This document shows positions 1 to 7,165 of a DNA stretch of 7,902 nt, piece by piece. Under the pieces are notes generated by a model. It made no database searches. It was not told where the DNA came from and saw only the letters and a list, made by a program, of their open reading frames with translations. The stretch comes from Myxococcales bacterium (GTDB taxonomy: Bacteria > Myxococcota > Polyangia > Polyangiales > Polyangiaceae). Each line of letters begins with the position of its first letter. Position 1 is the stretch's first letter. The stretch is taken from assembly GCA_020430865.1 (NCBI GenBank), contig JAGQIY010000187.1, positions 1 to 7,902 of the forward strand, given 5' to 3'. The translations under genes were made by a program, and so were the position numbers.

Positions 1-1
1 C

Positions 2-850
2 AAGCTGTTCGACCCTGGGGGGCCCTCCGGCCGCCAGGGCCTGGTGGAGTTCCGCGCCTTCGAGATGCCACCTCACGAGCGCATGGCCTCGGCGCAGGCG
101 CTGCTGATGCGGGCGCTCATCGCGCGCTTCGCGCACACCCCCTACCGGGAGCAGTTGGTTCCCTGGGGCAATGCGATCCACGACCGCTTCATGCTACCCC
201 ACTTCGTCTGGAACGACTTCCGTGACGTCTGCTACGACCTCGCGCGCCACGGCGTCGCCATGGATCCCGAGTGGTATCGTCCCTTCCTCGACTTCCGCTG
301 TCCGGCGGTTGGACGCTTGCAGCACGGAGACGTCGTGCTCGAGCTTCGCACGGCGCTGGAGCCATGGCCGACCCTCGGAGAACAACCGACGGGGCCGGTA
401 GTGGCGCGCTACGTCGACTCGTCGTTGGAGCGGCTCGAGGTCAAGCTGAGAGGCTTGGTGGAAGGACGCCACGTGGTCGCCGTCAACGGCATCGAGCTCC
501 CGTTGTTCCCCAGCGGTACGACCGGCGAAGGGGTCGCAGGAGTGCGCTTCCGCGCCTGGCAACCGCCAAACTGCCTGCAACCGAACATCCCGGTGCATCA
601 CCCCCTGCGCTTCGACGTGATCGACACGTGGGGCAGGCGCTCCCTCGGAGGTTGTCAGTACCACGTGTGGCACCCCCAGGGACGCGCGTACGACTCTCCG
701 CCTCTCACCGCGTTCGAGGCAGCCGCTCGTCGAGCTCAGCGCTTCACGACCGAGGGGCACATGCCATACCCCGCGCGGCTCGAGCGACTCGCGCAGCGCC
801 CCGAGCACCCGCTGACGCTGGACCTTCGATGGTCCGCGATCGACCGCTGA
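2..850 (+). CDS. DUF2126 (COG4196) putative amidoligase, C-terminal part; 5' end outside the window
   Basis: The frame is open from base 2 to a TGA at 848-850, so the gene enters from the left and only about 282 C-terminal residues are visible. They match what I recall of the end of canonical long COG4196 proteins: [15 protein letters not shown], then [49 protein letters not shown] and [12 protein letters not shown]. Those proteins are about 1100 residues, with an N-terminal transglutaminase-like peptidase domain and a DUF2126 domain that Pfam describes as a putative amidoligase. By inference this cytoplasmic protein makes or trims an amide-linked peptide or tag; the substrate is unknown. The GTG at 44 lies within the conserved domain and is not the true start. 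The next gene, a paralogue, begins one base after the stop, so translational coupling is likely. Family assignment is firm; the transglutaminase part is inferred because it lies off the window. Confidence 0.88.
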   Translation, partial: KLFDPGGPSGRQGLVEFRAFEMPPHERMASAQALLMRALIARFAHTPYREQLVPWGNAIHDRFMLPHFVWNDFRDVCYDLARHGVAMDPEWYRPFLDFRCPAVGRLQHGDVVLELRTALEPWPTLGEQPTGPVVARYVDSSLERLEVKLRGLVEGRHVVAVNGIELPLFPSGTTGEGVAGVRFRAWQPPNCLQPNIPVHHPLRFDVIDTWGRRSLGGCQYHVWHPQGRAYDSPPLTAFEAAARRAQRFTTEGHMPYPARLERLAQRPEHPLTLDLRWSAIDR

Positions 851-851
851 G

Positions 852-3026
852 ATGTCAGACGAAATCGACCCGGATACGCAGCGTCTGCGGGACATCGAGC
901 TCGCGCTGAGCGACCATGATCAACGCCTGAGTGACGCTGGGCTCGTGGTGTGGGTGGGCACCGAGCCGACCTTCACCGATCGCTTCTCCTACGACGCTGA
1001 GTGGGTCGGAGCCGCTCTGGGCCCTGCAAAGCTCGAGAAGGCACGTCGCTTCGCGGCGATGCTGGCCAGCCGGGTACCCAGCGCGGTGCTGCTGCGCTGC
1101 GTCGGGAGGCAGTACCCCGAGGAAACAAGCCCCAGGTGGAGCTTCGGTCTGTACTGGCGCCGGGAACCTGGCGAGGTCTGGCACTTGCCTCCGGATCCGC
1201 TGATGGGCGGGCGAGCAAGCGACGCGGGCGCTCCCAAGCGCCTCTTGCAAGAACTCGAGGGAACGCTCGAGCGCAGAGGCTTCGCGCGGCGGCGAGTGTT
1301 GCTGAACGACGCGCCTCACCCCCACACCCCGGAAACCGACGCACAGGCTGGTCCCACGCTGCCCTTCCGCCTACTCTGCAGCCTGAGCGGGGCGGCGCTA
1401 CCGGAGCTGGACGCCGAGGTTCAGGAGCAGTGCGGCCGGAGGCCACTGGGCGACGACGCTATCCCGAGCTCGGGCCTGGTCGACGCGCTGGCCCTCCGAA
1501 GCCTCGCATTGCTGTGCCTGGGTGACGCGGGAGAGGAACATCCGGGGGTCGTACGCATCGAGCTGCCCCAGATCGGGAGCGTCGCGCTGTTCTCGGAGCT
1601 GCTCGATCTGATCGGCGAGGCTTGCCGCGCGGCAAGAGTTGAAGGGCTGATCCTCGGCGGATTTCCCCCACCAGTCGATCGGGAGGTCGCGTGGGCGACC
1701 ATCACGCCCGACCCAGGGGTCATCGAGATCAACACCGCCCCCTGCGCCGGCACGCGCGGACTGCTTCACGACTCACGCATCCTGTATGAGGTCGCCGAGG
1801 GCGTCGGACTCTCACCGCTCCGCATGCACTACAACGGTGAGCTCGTGGACTCCGGAGGGGGCGGCCAGATCACCCTCGGAGGCCCAAGCTTCGAGGAGAG
1901 CCCCTTCTTCATTCATCCTCAGCTCCTGCCGCGCCTCGTGTGCTTCTTCTCGCGCCACCCGTCCCTCTCGTATCTCTTCGCCGTGGACTCCGTGGGCGGC
2001 TCGAGCCAGTCGCCACGAGCCGACGAGGGCAGCGTCGAGACGTTCGGTGAGCTCGGGCTCGCGCTCGAGCTTCTGCAGCGCGCAGAGCGCCCGTCTCCGG
2101 AGGACATCTGGTCTACCCTCGCGCCGTTCCTGGTTGATCGCTTTGGCAACTCGCACCGCGCGGAACTGAACATCGAGAAGCTGGCGAATCCTCACCTGCC
2201 TGGCCGCGGGCGGCTGGGCGTCGTCGAGTTCCGGGCCTTCCGCATGGCGGACACGCCGGAGCGCGCTGCGTGTCTGGCTGCGCTGCTCCGAGCCATCACG
2301 GCTCATCTCGCGACTGCCGTGACGCCGACCAGCCTCGAGATCTGGGGTCGTGAGCTCCACGACCGCTTCGCGCTGCCATTCCAGCTGGAGCGAGATCTGG
2401 CCAGCGTCCTGCAGGAACTGCACTCTAGCGGCCTGGGGCTAGCACCGGCGATCACCTCGGAGCTGTTTCGGGAACACCGCTTGCTCGCGCGAGTCGAGCT
2501 CTGGGGCGGCGCCGTGCTCGAGCTGCGTCAGGCCGTGGAGTTCTGGCCGCTGGTGGGTGATCTGTCCGCCCAGTCAGGGACCAGCCGACTCGTGGACTCC
2601 AGCACCCGCCGCTACGAGCTGCGCCTTCGCTGTCCCGCGGCTCAGGTCGACACGTGGCGGCTGGTGGTCGATGGCTACTCGGTTCCCTGGGTCGCTGTGA
2701 GCGAGGCGCAAGACGCGACGCTGGTTCGAGCCATTCGCTGTCGCAGCTTCATCCCCAACCCTGGTCTGCACCCGACCCTCCCGGCACACGGTCCGCTCCG
2801 CGCACTGGTGTATCAGCGCGACGAGGACCGCGCGGCCGACGTGTCACTGCACTGGTGGAAGGTGGACGGAGGCGCCTATGTCGGTTTACCAGAGGACGTC
2901 GAGGACGCCCGACGCCGTACCGAGGCTCGCTGCACGGTCGATCACGTTTCGAAACCACTCAGCGACCCGCCGCCTCCCCCCGAACCCAGCCTTTCCACCT
3001 GGGCGTTCGACACTCGATGGGCCTGA
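852..3026 (+). CDS. DUF2126 (COG4196) putative amidoligase, short paralogue without a transglutaminase domain
   Basis: This complete 724-residue protein is a second DUF2126 member. Visible family motifs, in order: GTEPTFTDRFSYDAEW (residues 36-51), PDPGVIEINTAPC (286-298), DSGGGGQITLGGP (333-345), DRFGNSHRAELNIEKL (429-444), GRLGVVEFRAFRM (453-465), LHDRFALP (502-509) and LELRQAVEFWPLVGD. The last 270 or so residues align throughout with the visible part of the preceding gene but are clearly divergent. The Glu/Asn/Arg-rich motifs suit the glutamine-synthetase-like amidoligase fold proposed for the family; catalytic assignment is inference. There is no N-terminal transglutaminase domain, signal peptide or membrane segment, so it is probably cytoplasmic. 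The tail is proline-rich (DPPPPPEPS). ATG 852 sits one base after the preceding TGA with no clear Shine-Dalgarno, which suggests coupled translation. The two copies may be an active/regulatory pair or act on different substrates. Confidence 0.88.
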   Translation: MSDEIDPDTQRLRDIELALSDHDQRLSDAGLVVWVGTEPTFTDRFSYDAEWVGAALGPAKLEKARRFAAMLASRVPSAVLLRCVGRQYPEETSPRWSFGLYWRREPGEVWHLPPDPLMGGRASDAGAPKRLLQELEGTLERRGFARRRVLLNDAPHPHTPETDAQAGPTLPFRLLCSLSGAALPELDAEVQEQCGRRPLGDDAIPSSGLVDALALRSLALLCLGDAGEEHPGVVRIELPQIGSVALFSELLDLIGEACRAARVEGLILGGFPPPVDREVAWATITPDPGVIEINTAPCAGTRGLLHDSRILYEVAEGVGLSPLRMHYNGELVDSGGGGQITLGGPSFEESPFFIHPQLLPRLVCFFSRHPSLSYLFAVDSVGGSSQSPRADEGSVETFGELGLALELLQRAERPSPEDIWSTLAPFLVDRFGNSHRAELNIEKLANPHLPGRGRLGVVEFRAFRMADTPERAACLAALLRAITAHLATAVTPTSLEIWGRELHDRFALPFQLERDLASVLQELHSSGLGLAPAITSELFREHRLLARVELWGGAVLELRQAVEFWPLVGDLSAQSGTSRLVDSSTRRYELRLRCPAAQVDTWRLVVDGYSVPWVAVSEAQDATLVRAIRCRSFIPNPGLHPTLPAHGPLRALVYQRDEDRAADVSLHWWKVDGGAYVGLPEDVEDARRRTEARCTVDHVSKPLSDPPPPPEPSLSTWAFDTRWA

Positions 3027-3043
3027 CGGCGAGCGTCGCTGCT

Positions 3044-3070
3044 ATGCTGCAAGACGTTGTCGTGGGATGA
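3044..3070 (+). other. Eight-residue mini-ORF overlapping the kinase start
   Basis: ATG 3044 opens a frame of eight codons (MLQDVVVG) that ends in TGA at 3068-3070, 14 bases downstream of the kinase's TTG start. It lies in the short gap between the DUF2126 stop and the kinase and has no clear Shine-Dalgarno. Terminating ribosomes could reinitiate on the TTG, or the frame could be chance. There is no direct evidence that it is translated. Confidence 0.15.
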
Positions 3071-4553
3071 AGACACTCGGAACTCGATCGATGACGCCGC
3101 GCTGCGTTTCATCCTCTCGCACCTGCCCTACGCCATCCTGATCCATCAGTCGGGAGAGATCGTCTACGCCAACCAGGCTGCGGCCAGCTTGCTCGAGTGC
3201 GCAGCGCCTCAGGACCTCCTCGGCAGACCCTGGCAGGATTTCATGGCCGAGGACGATCGCGCGGCAGCGGTCTCGAACGTGCGATCGACCCTCGAAAGCC
3301 AGGAGGGACTCGGGCGGTTCGGGCCTGTCGAGCGCCGTGCTCTGAGCGCGCTCGGGAGCTCGGTCCCCGTCGAGCTTCACGCCTTCACGCTCACCTGGCG
3401 TGGTCAGCCGGCGCTCCTGGTGTCCGCCTCCGACATTTCCGCACGCAAATCAATCGAGAGCAAGCTTCGAGAGGCCGATCGCATGGCCGCGGTGGGCACC
3501 CTCGCGGCGGGTGTCGCGCACGAGGTGAACAACCCGCTGGCTTACATCATCGCCAACCTGAGCTTCGCCGAAGAACGGTTGAGCCAAGCGCCGGACCAGA
3601 GCGAAGCGCTCGAGGCCGTCCTGGAGGCTCACCAGGGCATCGAACGGGTGCGGCAAGTGGTGAGCGATCTCAAGACCTTCACCCACGACGACCAGAAGCC
3701 GCAGTCGGTCAATGTGGCCAAGGTGATCCAAGCGACCGTGAAGGTCGCGTCGGCGCAGTTCAAGCACCGGGCCCGCCTGGAGGTCACGACCCACCGCACG
3801 GCGCGGGTCCTGGCGACGGAGACTCGCCTGTCGCAGGTACTGCTGAACCTGCTCGTGAACGCCGCTCAGGCCATCCCCGACGAGCGCGACGGTCGCATCA
3901 GCATCGCTTCCTCGGTGGACGGCGGCGAGGTCTGGATCGAGGTGAAGGACAATGGTGTCGGGATCCCTCCGGAGCTGGTCGATCGGGTGATGGATCCCTT
4001 CTTCACCACGAAGCCCGTCGGCGTAGGCACCGGGCTTGGCCTCTCGGTCTGCAAGAACATCATCGAGAGCTACTCCGGAACGCTCGAGGTCGAGAGCAAG
4101 CTCGAGGTCGGCACGACCATGCGCATTCGCTTGCCGCTGCAAAGGAGCGCGACCAGCTTGGTGCGTCCCGCAGTCGTCCCTCGCGATCGCGGCCCCAAGC
4201 GTCGCGTGATGGTGATCGACGACGATCCGATGATCCTGCGGTCGCTGAAGCGCGTGCTCCATGGTCACGACCTCACGCTCCTTTCGGACGGCCAGAAGGC
4301 GCTCGAGCTACTGTCCCGTGACGCCGAGTTTGACGTGATCCTGTGCGATCTGATGATGCCCAACGTGACGGGCATGGACGTCTATCACAGGCTCTCCAAG
4401 CAGGCGCCAGAGCTCGCACGACGCATCGTGTTCCTCAGCGGCGGCGCGGTGACGGCCCAGGCTCAACGCCTGCTGAAGGAGGCGCCGAACCGCCGCTACG
4501 AGAAGCCGCTCTCCCCCGCGGAGCTCGACGAGATCCTGCGGGCGACCGAGTAG
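3057..4553 (+). CDS. Hybrid histidine kinase, PAS-HisKA-HATPase_c-receiver, soluble
   Basis: A 498-residue hybrid sensor kinase. A PAS domain covers roughly residues 17-130 (SGEIVYANQAAASLL; ending near SASDISARKSIE). HisKA follows with H-box AAGVAHEVNNPLAYI and predicted phospho-acceptor His155. The ATPase domain has N-box LLNLLVNAAQAI (Asn264/Asn268), G1 DNGVGIP (298-304), F-box DPFFTTKP (313-320) and G2 GVGTGLGLSV (322-331). The C-terminal receiver (about 382-498) has acidic residues Asp388/Asp389, phospho-acceptor Asp431 in CDLMMP, Ser461 and Lys483 in EKP. Key residues are intact, so kinase and receiver should both work. No membrane segment is visible, so it should sense a cytoplasmic signal. 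The start is TTG 3057: an in-frame stop (3024-3026) lies just upstream, no in-frame ATG or GTG precedes the PAS domain, and the Shine-Dalgarno is weak. It lies 30 bases after the DUF2126 gene, probably in the same operon. Its output partner is not visible. Confidence 0.93.
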   Translation: MSWDEDTRNSIDDAALRFILSHLPYAILIHQSGEIVYANQAAASLLECAAPQDLLGRPWQDFMAEDDRAAAVSNVRSTLESQEGLGRFGPVERRALSALGSSVPVELHAFTLTWRGQPALLVSASDISARKSIESKLREADRMAAVGTLAAGVAHEVNNPLAYIIANLSFAEERLSQAPDQSEALEAVLEAHQGIERVRQVVSDLKTFTHDDQKPQSVNVAKVIQATVKVASAQFKHRARLEVTTHRTARVLATETRLSQVLLNLLVNAAQAIPDERDGRISIASSVDGGEVWIEVKDNGVGIPPELVDRVMDPFFTTKPVGVGTGLGLSVCKNIIESYSGTLEVESKLEVGTTMRIRLPLQRSATSLVRPAVVPRDRGPKRRVMVIDDDPMILRSLKRVLHGHDLTLLSDGQKALELLSRDAEFDVILCDLMMPNVTGMDVYHRLSKQAPELARRIVFLSGGAVTAQAQRLLKEAPNRRYEKPLSPAELDEILRATE

Positions 4554-4577
4554 CGGCCCAGTGGTGACGCGGACTGC

Positions 4578-4595
4578 ATCCTCGAGGATCCGAGG
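4578..4595. terminator. Possible bidirectional terminator between convergent genes
   Basis: The 51-base gap between the two convergent stop codons holds a 12-bp perfect palindrome, ATCCTCGAGGAT (4578-4589), and an alternative five-pair hairpin, CCTCG/CGAGG around AGGATC (4580-4595). There is no T-tract, so intrinsic termination would be weak. Position is the main support. Confidence 0.3.
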
Positions 4596-4604
4596 GCGTG
4601 CCGA

Positions 4605-6035
4605 CTACTTGAACCCGTTCAGGTGCACGACGTACCACTCCCCGCGCCAGCTGATGAGACTGGTGAGGTCGACCCGGAGTTCTTTGCCCTCGGCAGTCTG
4701 GAACACCAGCTTCGGATGCGTCATGCGGAAATAGCCAATCTTGTTCCCTTCGGAACCTGGCTTCATCCAGGACTGCCTGCGACCGCTGGTGTCGAGCCTC
4801 AGCAGCCTGGCGAAACGCGGATTGGCCCCCAGGCGCTTGTGGTAGTCGTGCACGTCGCGCTTGAAGTTCTTCCACAAGCGGTACTCCCAGTCACGCTCGG
4901 GCTTCGGGATGTCCTTGACCTGTTGATACGCTTCCACGGGGAAAAATACCGAGCGCGCGATCTCCGGGTCGTCGAGCACGATGGCGCGAGTCAGGAGCCG
5001 CAGATGCTGCTTGAAGAGTGGGCTGTCGAACTTGGGTTCGCCCTCGGTCTGGGGCAGCGGCTTGCCGGACGCGTCCTTCAACTCGGGGTCGATGTGCGGT
5101 GGCTTCACGAAGCGCAGGGTCATGCGATCGCTCTCGCCAATCGCCTCGTATTTCGCAGCGTCCTTCTCGCCCAGACGCAGCACTGGCGGTAGCGTCCAGA
5201 CGCCTTCCGGGTAGTCCTTGGTGTCCTTGGGGTTGGCGTTCAGCTCGCTCTCGGCGCTGAGCTCGAAGCCTGCCGCCTCGATCAGACGCTTGACGAAGTC
5301 CGGGGCGAGGTAGCCGACGTAGCCCGTCTGCTCGGGGGTCTTCCCTGGCTCTCCCCGATGCTGCACGACGCCCAAGACGCCGCCCGGCTTGAGCACGCGG
5401 TACGCCGCGTCGTACACCTCGAGTGCGTAGCCCGCCTTCACCCAGTTGTGGGTGTTGCGAAAGCTCAGCACCAGATCCATCGAGGCGTCGGGGCCGAGGT
5501 CGAGCTTCTCCGGCGGCGCGACCTGGTGCAGCTGCAGCTTGCCGAAGCGCTCCGGTGAGCTCTTCAGCAGCTCGTCGAACTGCCTGGCGATGCGATTCGG
5601 TGTGACGTCCTGAGGGCCGTTCGGGTCCAGGTTCGTGACGTGCAGCGCGCCCTTCTCCACGAGCACCGGCGCGAGGATCTGGGTGTACCAACCGGTCCCG
5701 GGCCACAGCTCGAGCACCTGCATGTCCGACTTCAGACCGAAGAACTCGAGGGTCTCCAGCGGATGGCGCCAGACATCACGCTCCTGATCGGCTCGACTTC
5801 GATTCCCTGAGGCAATGGCCTCCCGGAGCTTCTTGTCGGTCTCGGGCTCCGCGCCGGCTTGACTCACCGGATCGTAGGGCGATACCCAGGCGGGCTCCTT
5901 CGGCGCCTCCTCGACACTCGCAGCAGAAGGCGCAGGCTTCGCCGAAGGCTCCCCTGGCGGCTGGTTCGGGGGTGAGGCCGAGCCTCCACAAGCCGTGACC
6001 GCCAACAACCCAGCGAACAGAACGGTGCGTTTCAC
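4605..6035 (-). CDS. Lipoprotein with COG4798-type SAM methyltransferase domain and extra C-terminal domain
   Basis: A 476-residue protein. The N-terminus MKRTVLFAGLLAVTACGG is a lipoprotein signal peptide with predicted lipidated Cys16, followed by a Pro/Ala/Glu-rich linker to about residue 50. Residues about 60-312 match COG4798 predicted methyltransferases: motif I VLELWPGTGWYT (107-118), SFRNTHNW (191-198), RVLKPGGVLGVVQHR (213-227), GFELSAESELNANPKDTKDYP, GVWTLPP and the ending GESDRMTLRFVKP. Residues about 335-476 are an additional domain I cannot name (FFPVEAYQQVKDIPKPERDW, then FKRDVHDYHKRLG, ending SWRGEWYVVHLNGFK). It should be anchored outside the inner membrane, where SAM is not normally available, so substrate and even catalytic activity are uncertain. 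The start is GTG 6035, with no good Shine-Dalgarno but an exact fit to the signal peptide. It converges on the kinase and lies 132 bases downstream of the aquaporin gene. Confidence 0.85.
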   Translation of the reverse strand: MKRTVLFAGLLAVTACGGSASPPNQPPGEPSAKPAPSAASVEEAPKEPAWVSPYDPVSQAGAEPETDKKLREAIASGNRSRADQERDVWRHPLETLEFFGLKSDMQVLELWPGTGWYTQILAPVLVEKGALHVTNLDPNGPQDVTPNRIARQFDELLKSSPERFGKLQLHQVAPPEKLDLGPDASMDLVLSFRNTHNWVKAGYALEVYDAAYRVLKPGGVLGVVQHRGEPGKTPEQTGYVGYLAPDFVKRLIEAAGFELSAESELNANPKDTKDYPEGVWTLPPVLRLGEKDAAKYEAIGESDRMTLRFVKPPHIDPELKDASGKPLPQTEGEPKFDSPLFKQHLRLLTRAIVLDDPEIARSVFFPVEAYQQVKDIPKPERDWEYRLWKNFKRDVHDYHKRLGANPRFARLLRLDTSGRRQSWMKPGSEGNKIGYFRMTHPKLVFQTAEGKELRVDLTSLISWRGEWYVVHLNGFK

Positions 6036-6071
6036 GGCGCGGACTCTACACCCATCGACCCGCTCGTCCAG

Positions 6072-6093
6072 CTTCCGGAGAGTGCTCCGGGAG
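6072..6093 (-). terminator. Hairpin downstream of aqpZ, possible terminator
   Basis: CCGGAG (6075-6080) pairs with CTCCGG (6085-6090) around a four-base loop, and outer pairs extend the stem with one mismatch on the minus strand. It lies about 75 bases beyond the aqpZ stop and upstream of the lipoprotein-methyltransferase start, with no T-tract. A small GGCC-CTA-GGCC repeat (6133-6143) is closer to the stop. Either could slow transcription out of aqpZ; evidence is weak. Confidence 0.25.
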
Positions 6094-6167
6094 TTGCCTG
6101 GGCGGCGACGACTTCCACCGAGCCCGACGACAGGCCCTAGGCCCGGTTCGCGTGCCGCCGATCGAGC

Positions 6168-6875
6168 TCAGTCCGTGCTCTTACCCTTGCCGAAGAGCAG
6201 CGGGTACACCACGCCAGCCAGCGCTCCTCCGAGTATGGGCGCCACCCAGAACAACCACAGCTGGCTGAGCGCCCAGCCCCCGGCGAACAGTGCCGGACCA
6301 GTGCTACGCGCCGGATTCACCGACAAGTTCGTCACCGGGATGCCGATCAAGTGGACCAGCGTGAGCGCCAAGCCGATGGCGATGGGAGCGAAGCCGGCAG
6401 GAGCGCGTTCGTCAGTCGCTCCGAGGATGATGAACAGAAAGAAGAAGGTCAGCACCACCTCTGCGACCAGCGCTGCGAGCATGCTGTAGCCTCCTGGCGA
6501 GTGCTCGGCGAAGCCGTTCGTAGCAAATCCGGCGCTCACGTCGAAGCCTGCTTTCCCCGAGGCAATGACCAACAGCACGCCTGCTCCGAGCACTGCGCCC
6601 GACAACTGAGCGATCACGTAGGGCAGTGCCTCCTTGGCCGAGAAGCGCCTCCCGACCACGAGTCCCACCGTCACCGCCGGGTTCAGGTGGCAGCCTGAAA
6701 CATGACCGATAGCGTACGCCATGGTGAGCACGCTGAGGCCGAAGGCCAGGGCAACGCCCATCAACCCGATCCCGAGATCCGGGAACGCGGCTGCAAGCAC
6801 AGCGCTCCCACACCCACCGAACACCAGCCAAAACGTCCCGAACACCTCAGCCGCCGCGCGCCGTCCCAAGCTCAT
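6168..6875 (-). CDS. aqpZ: Aquaporin Z-like water channel
   Basis: A MIP-family channel of 235 residues (E. coli AqpZ has 231) in the inner membrane, predicted to pass water passively. Similarity to AqpZ runs end to end: [20 protein letters not shown], the first NPA loop [60 protein letters not shown] and the second loop [12 protein letters not shown]. Six membrane segments and two half-helices are expected. Counting from ATG 6875, the aromatic/arginine filter positions are Phe46, His175, Leu184 and Arg190; E. coli has Thr where Leu184 stands. ATG 6875 is preferred to ATG 6881 because AGGAGG (6883-6888) is seven bases from the former and only one from the latter; the longer form would add Met-Ser. 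The gene appears to be its own unit, with no recognisable promoter. Confidence 0.95.
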   Translation of the reverse strand: MSLGRRAAAEVFGTFWLVFGGCGSAVLAAAFPDLGIGLMGVALAFGLSVLTMAYAIGHVSGCHLNPAVTVGLVVGRRFSAKEALPYVIAQLSGAVLGAGVLLVIASGKAGFDVSAGFATNGFAEHSPGGYSMLAALVAEVVLTFFFLFIILGATDERAPAGFAPIAIGLALTLVHLIGIPVTNLSVNPARSTGPALFAGGWALSQLWLFWVAPILGGALAGVVYPLLFGKGKSTD

Positions 6876-6882
6876 GCTCATG

Positions 6883-6888
6883 CCTCCT
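6883..6888 (-). promoter_or_regulatory. Shine-Dalgarno of aqpZ, decides the start
   Basis: The minus strand reads AGGAGG here, a perfect anti-16S match. Spacing is one base to ATG 6881 and seven bases to ATG 6875, so the second ATG is the likely start. Confidence 0.75.
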
Positions 6889-7131
6889 GGCGATCCCCAC
6901 GCAAGGGTGATGCCTCAGCATGAGACGCACCGATGCGGACGCTCGCTGCGTCACGCCCGGAGCAGCAAGGCACGTGCCACGCGCCGCGATGGGAGCATGA
7001 GCAGTGATGGGCAGCCGGCCGCGGCCCGTGTGGGTCACGTAGCTTGCAGTTTCCGCAGGAGTATCTACTACACGGAGTGAGCGACGCTGAGGCGGCCGCT
7101 GAGGGCTTCGGAGAGTTGCTGCATGCAGCGC
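6889..7131. other. Intergenic region upstream of aqpZ, no gene seen
   Basis: No convincing coding frame lies between the aqpZ ribosome binding site and the hairpin after the small lipoprotein gene. It holds a 10-bp palindrome, GGCACGTGCC (6969-6978), and a 12-bp palindrome, GCTGCATGCAGC (7118-7129). The aqpZ promoter should lie here on the minus strand, but I cannot identify -35 and -10 boxes with confidence. Confidence 0.4.
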
Positions 7132-7153
7132 GGAGACGACAGGCGTCGTCTCC
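7132..7153 (-). terminator. Strong hairpin after the small lipoprotein gene, probable terminator
   Basis: GGAGACGAC (7132-7140) and GTCGTCTCC (7145-7153) form a perfect nine-pair stem with a four-base loop, starting 12 bases after the lipoprotein stop codon. No T-run follows on the minus strand. The stem and position suit a terminator or 3'-end stabiliser. An outer pair, GCCGCT (7095-7100) with AGCGGC (7161-7166), could enclose it. Confidence 0.55.
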
Positions 7154-7165
7154 AGCCTGCAGCGG

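Noticed and set aside
840..860. The two DUF2126 genes as one gene broken by a frameshift
   Set aside because: The first gene ends with the normal family C-terminus and the second restarts from the N-terminal end of the DUF2126 domain, so they are tandem paralogues.
194..895. Long minus-strand reading frame opposite the first DUF2126 gene, and similar frames opposite other genes
   Set aside because: High G+C leaves antisense frames open. These lack family motifs, while the opposite strand holds recognisable conserved domains.
4623..5192. Plus-strand 189-residue frame opposite the lipoprotein-methyltransferase
   Set aside because: The minus strand here carries the continuous C-terminal part of a protein with a clear signal peptide and methyltransferase motifs; the plus frame shows no domain.
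6876..6881. First ATG as the aqpZ start
   Set aside because: Only one base separates it from AGGAGG; the second ATG has normal seven-base spacing. The difference is two residues.
7040..7080. Possible promoter around TTGCAG and TATCTACT
   Set aside because: The two boxes are too close for sigma-70 spacing, and no plus-strand gene follows.
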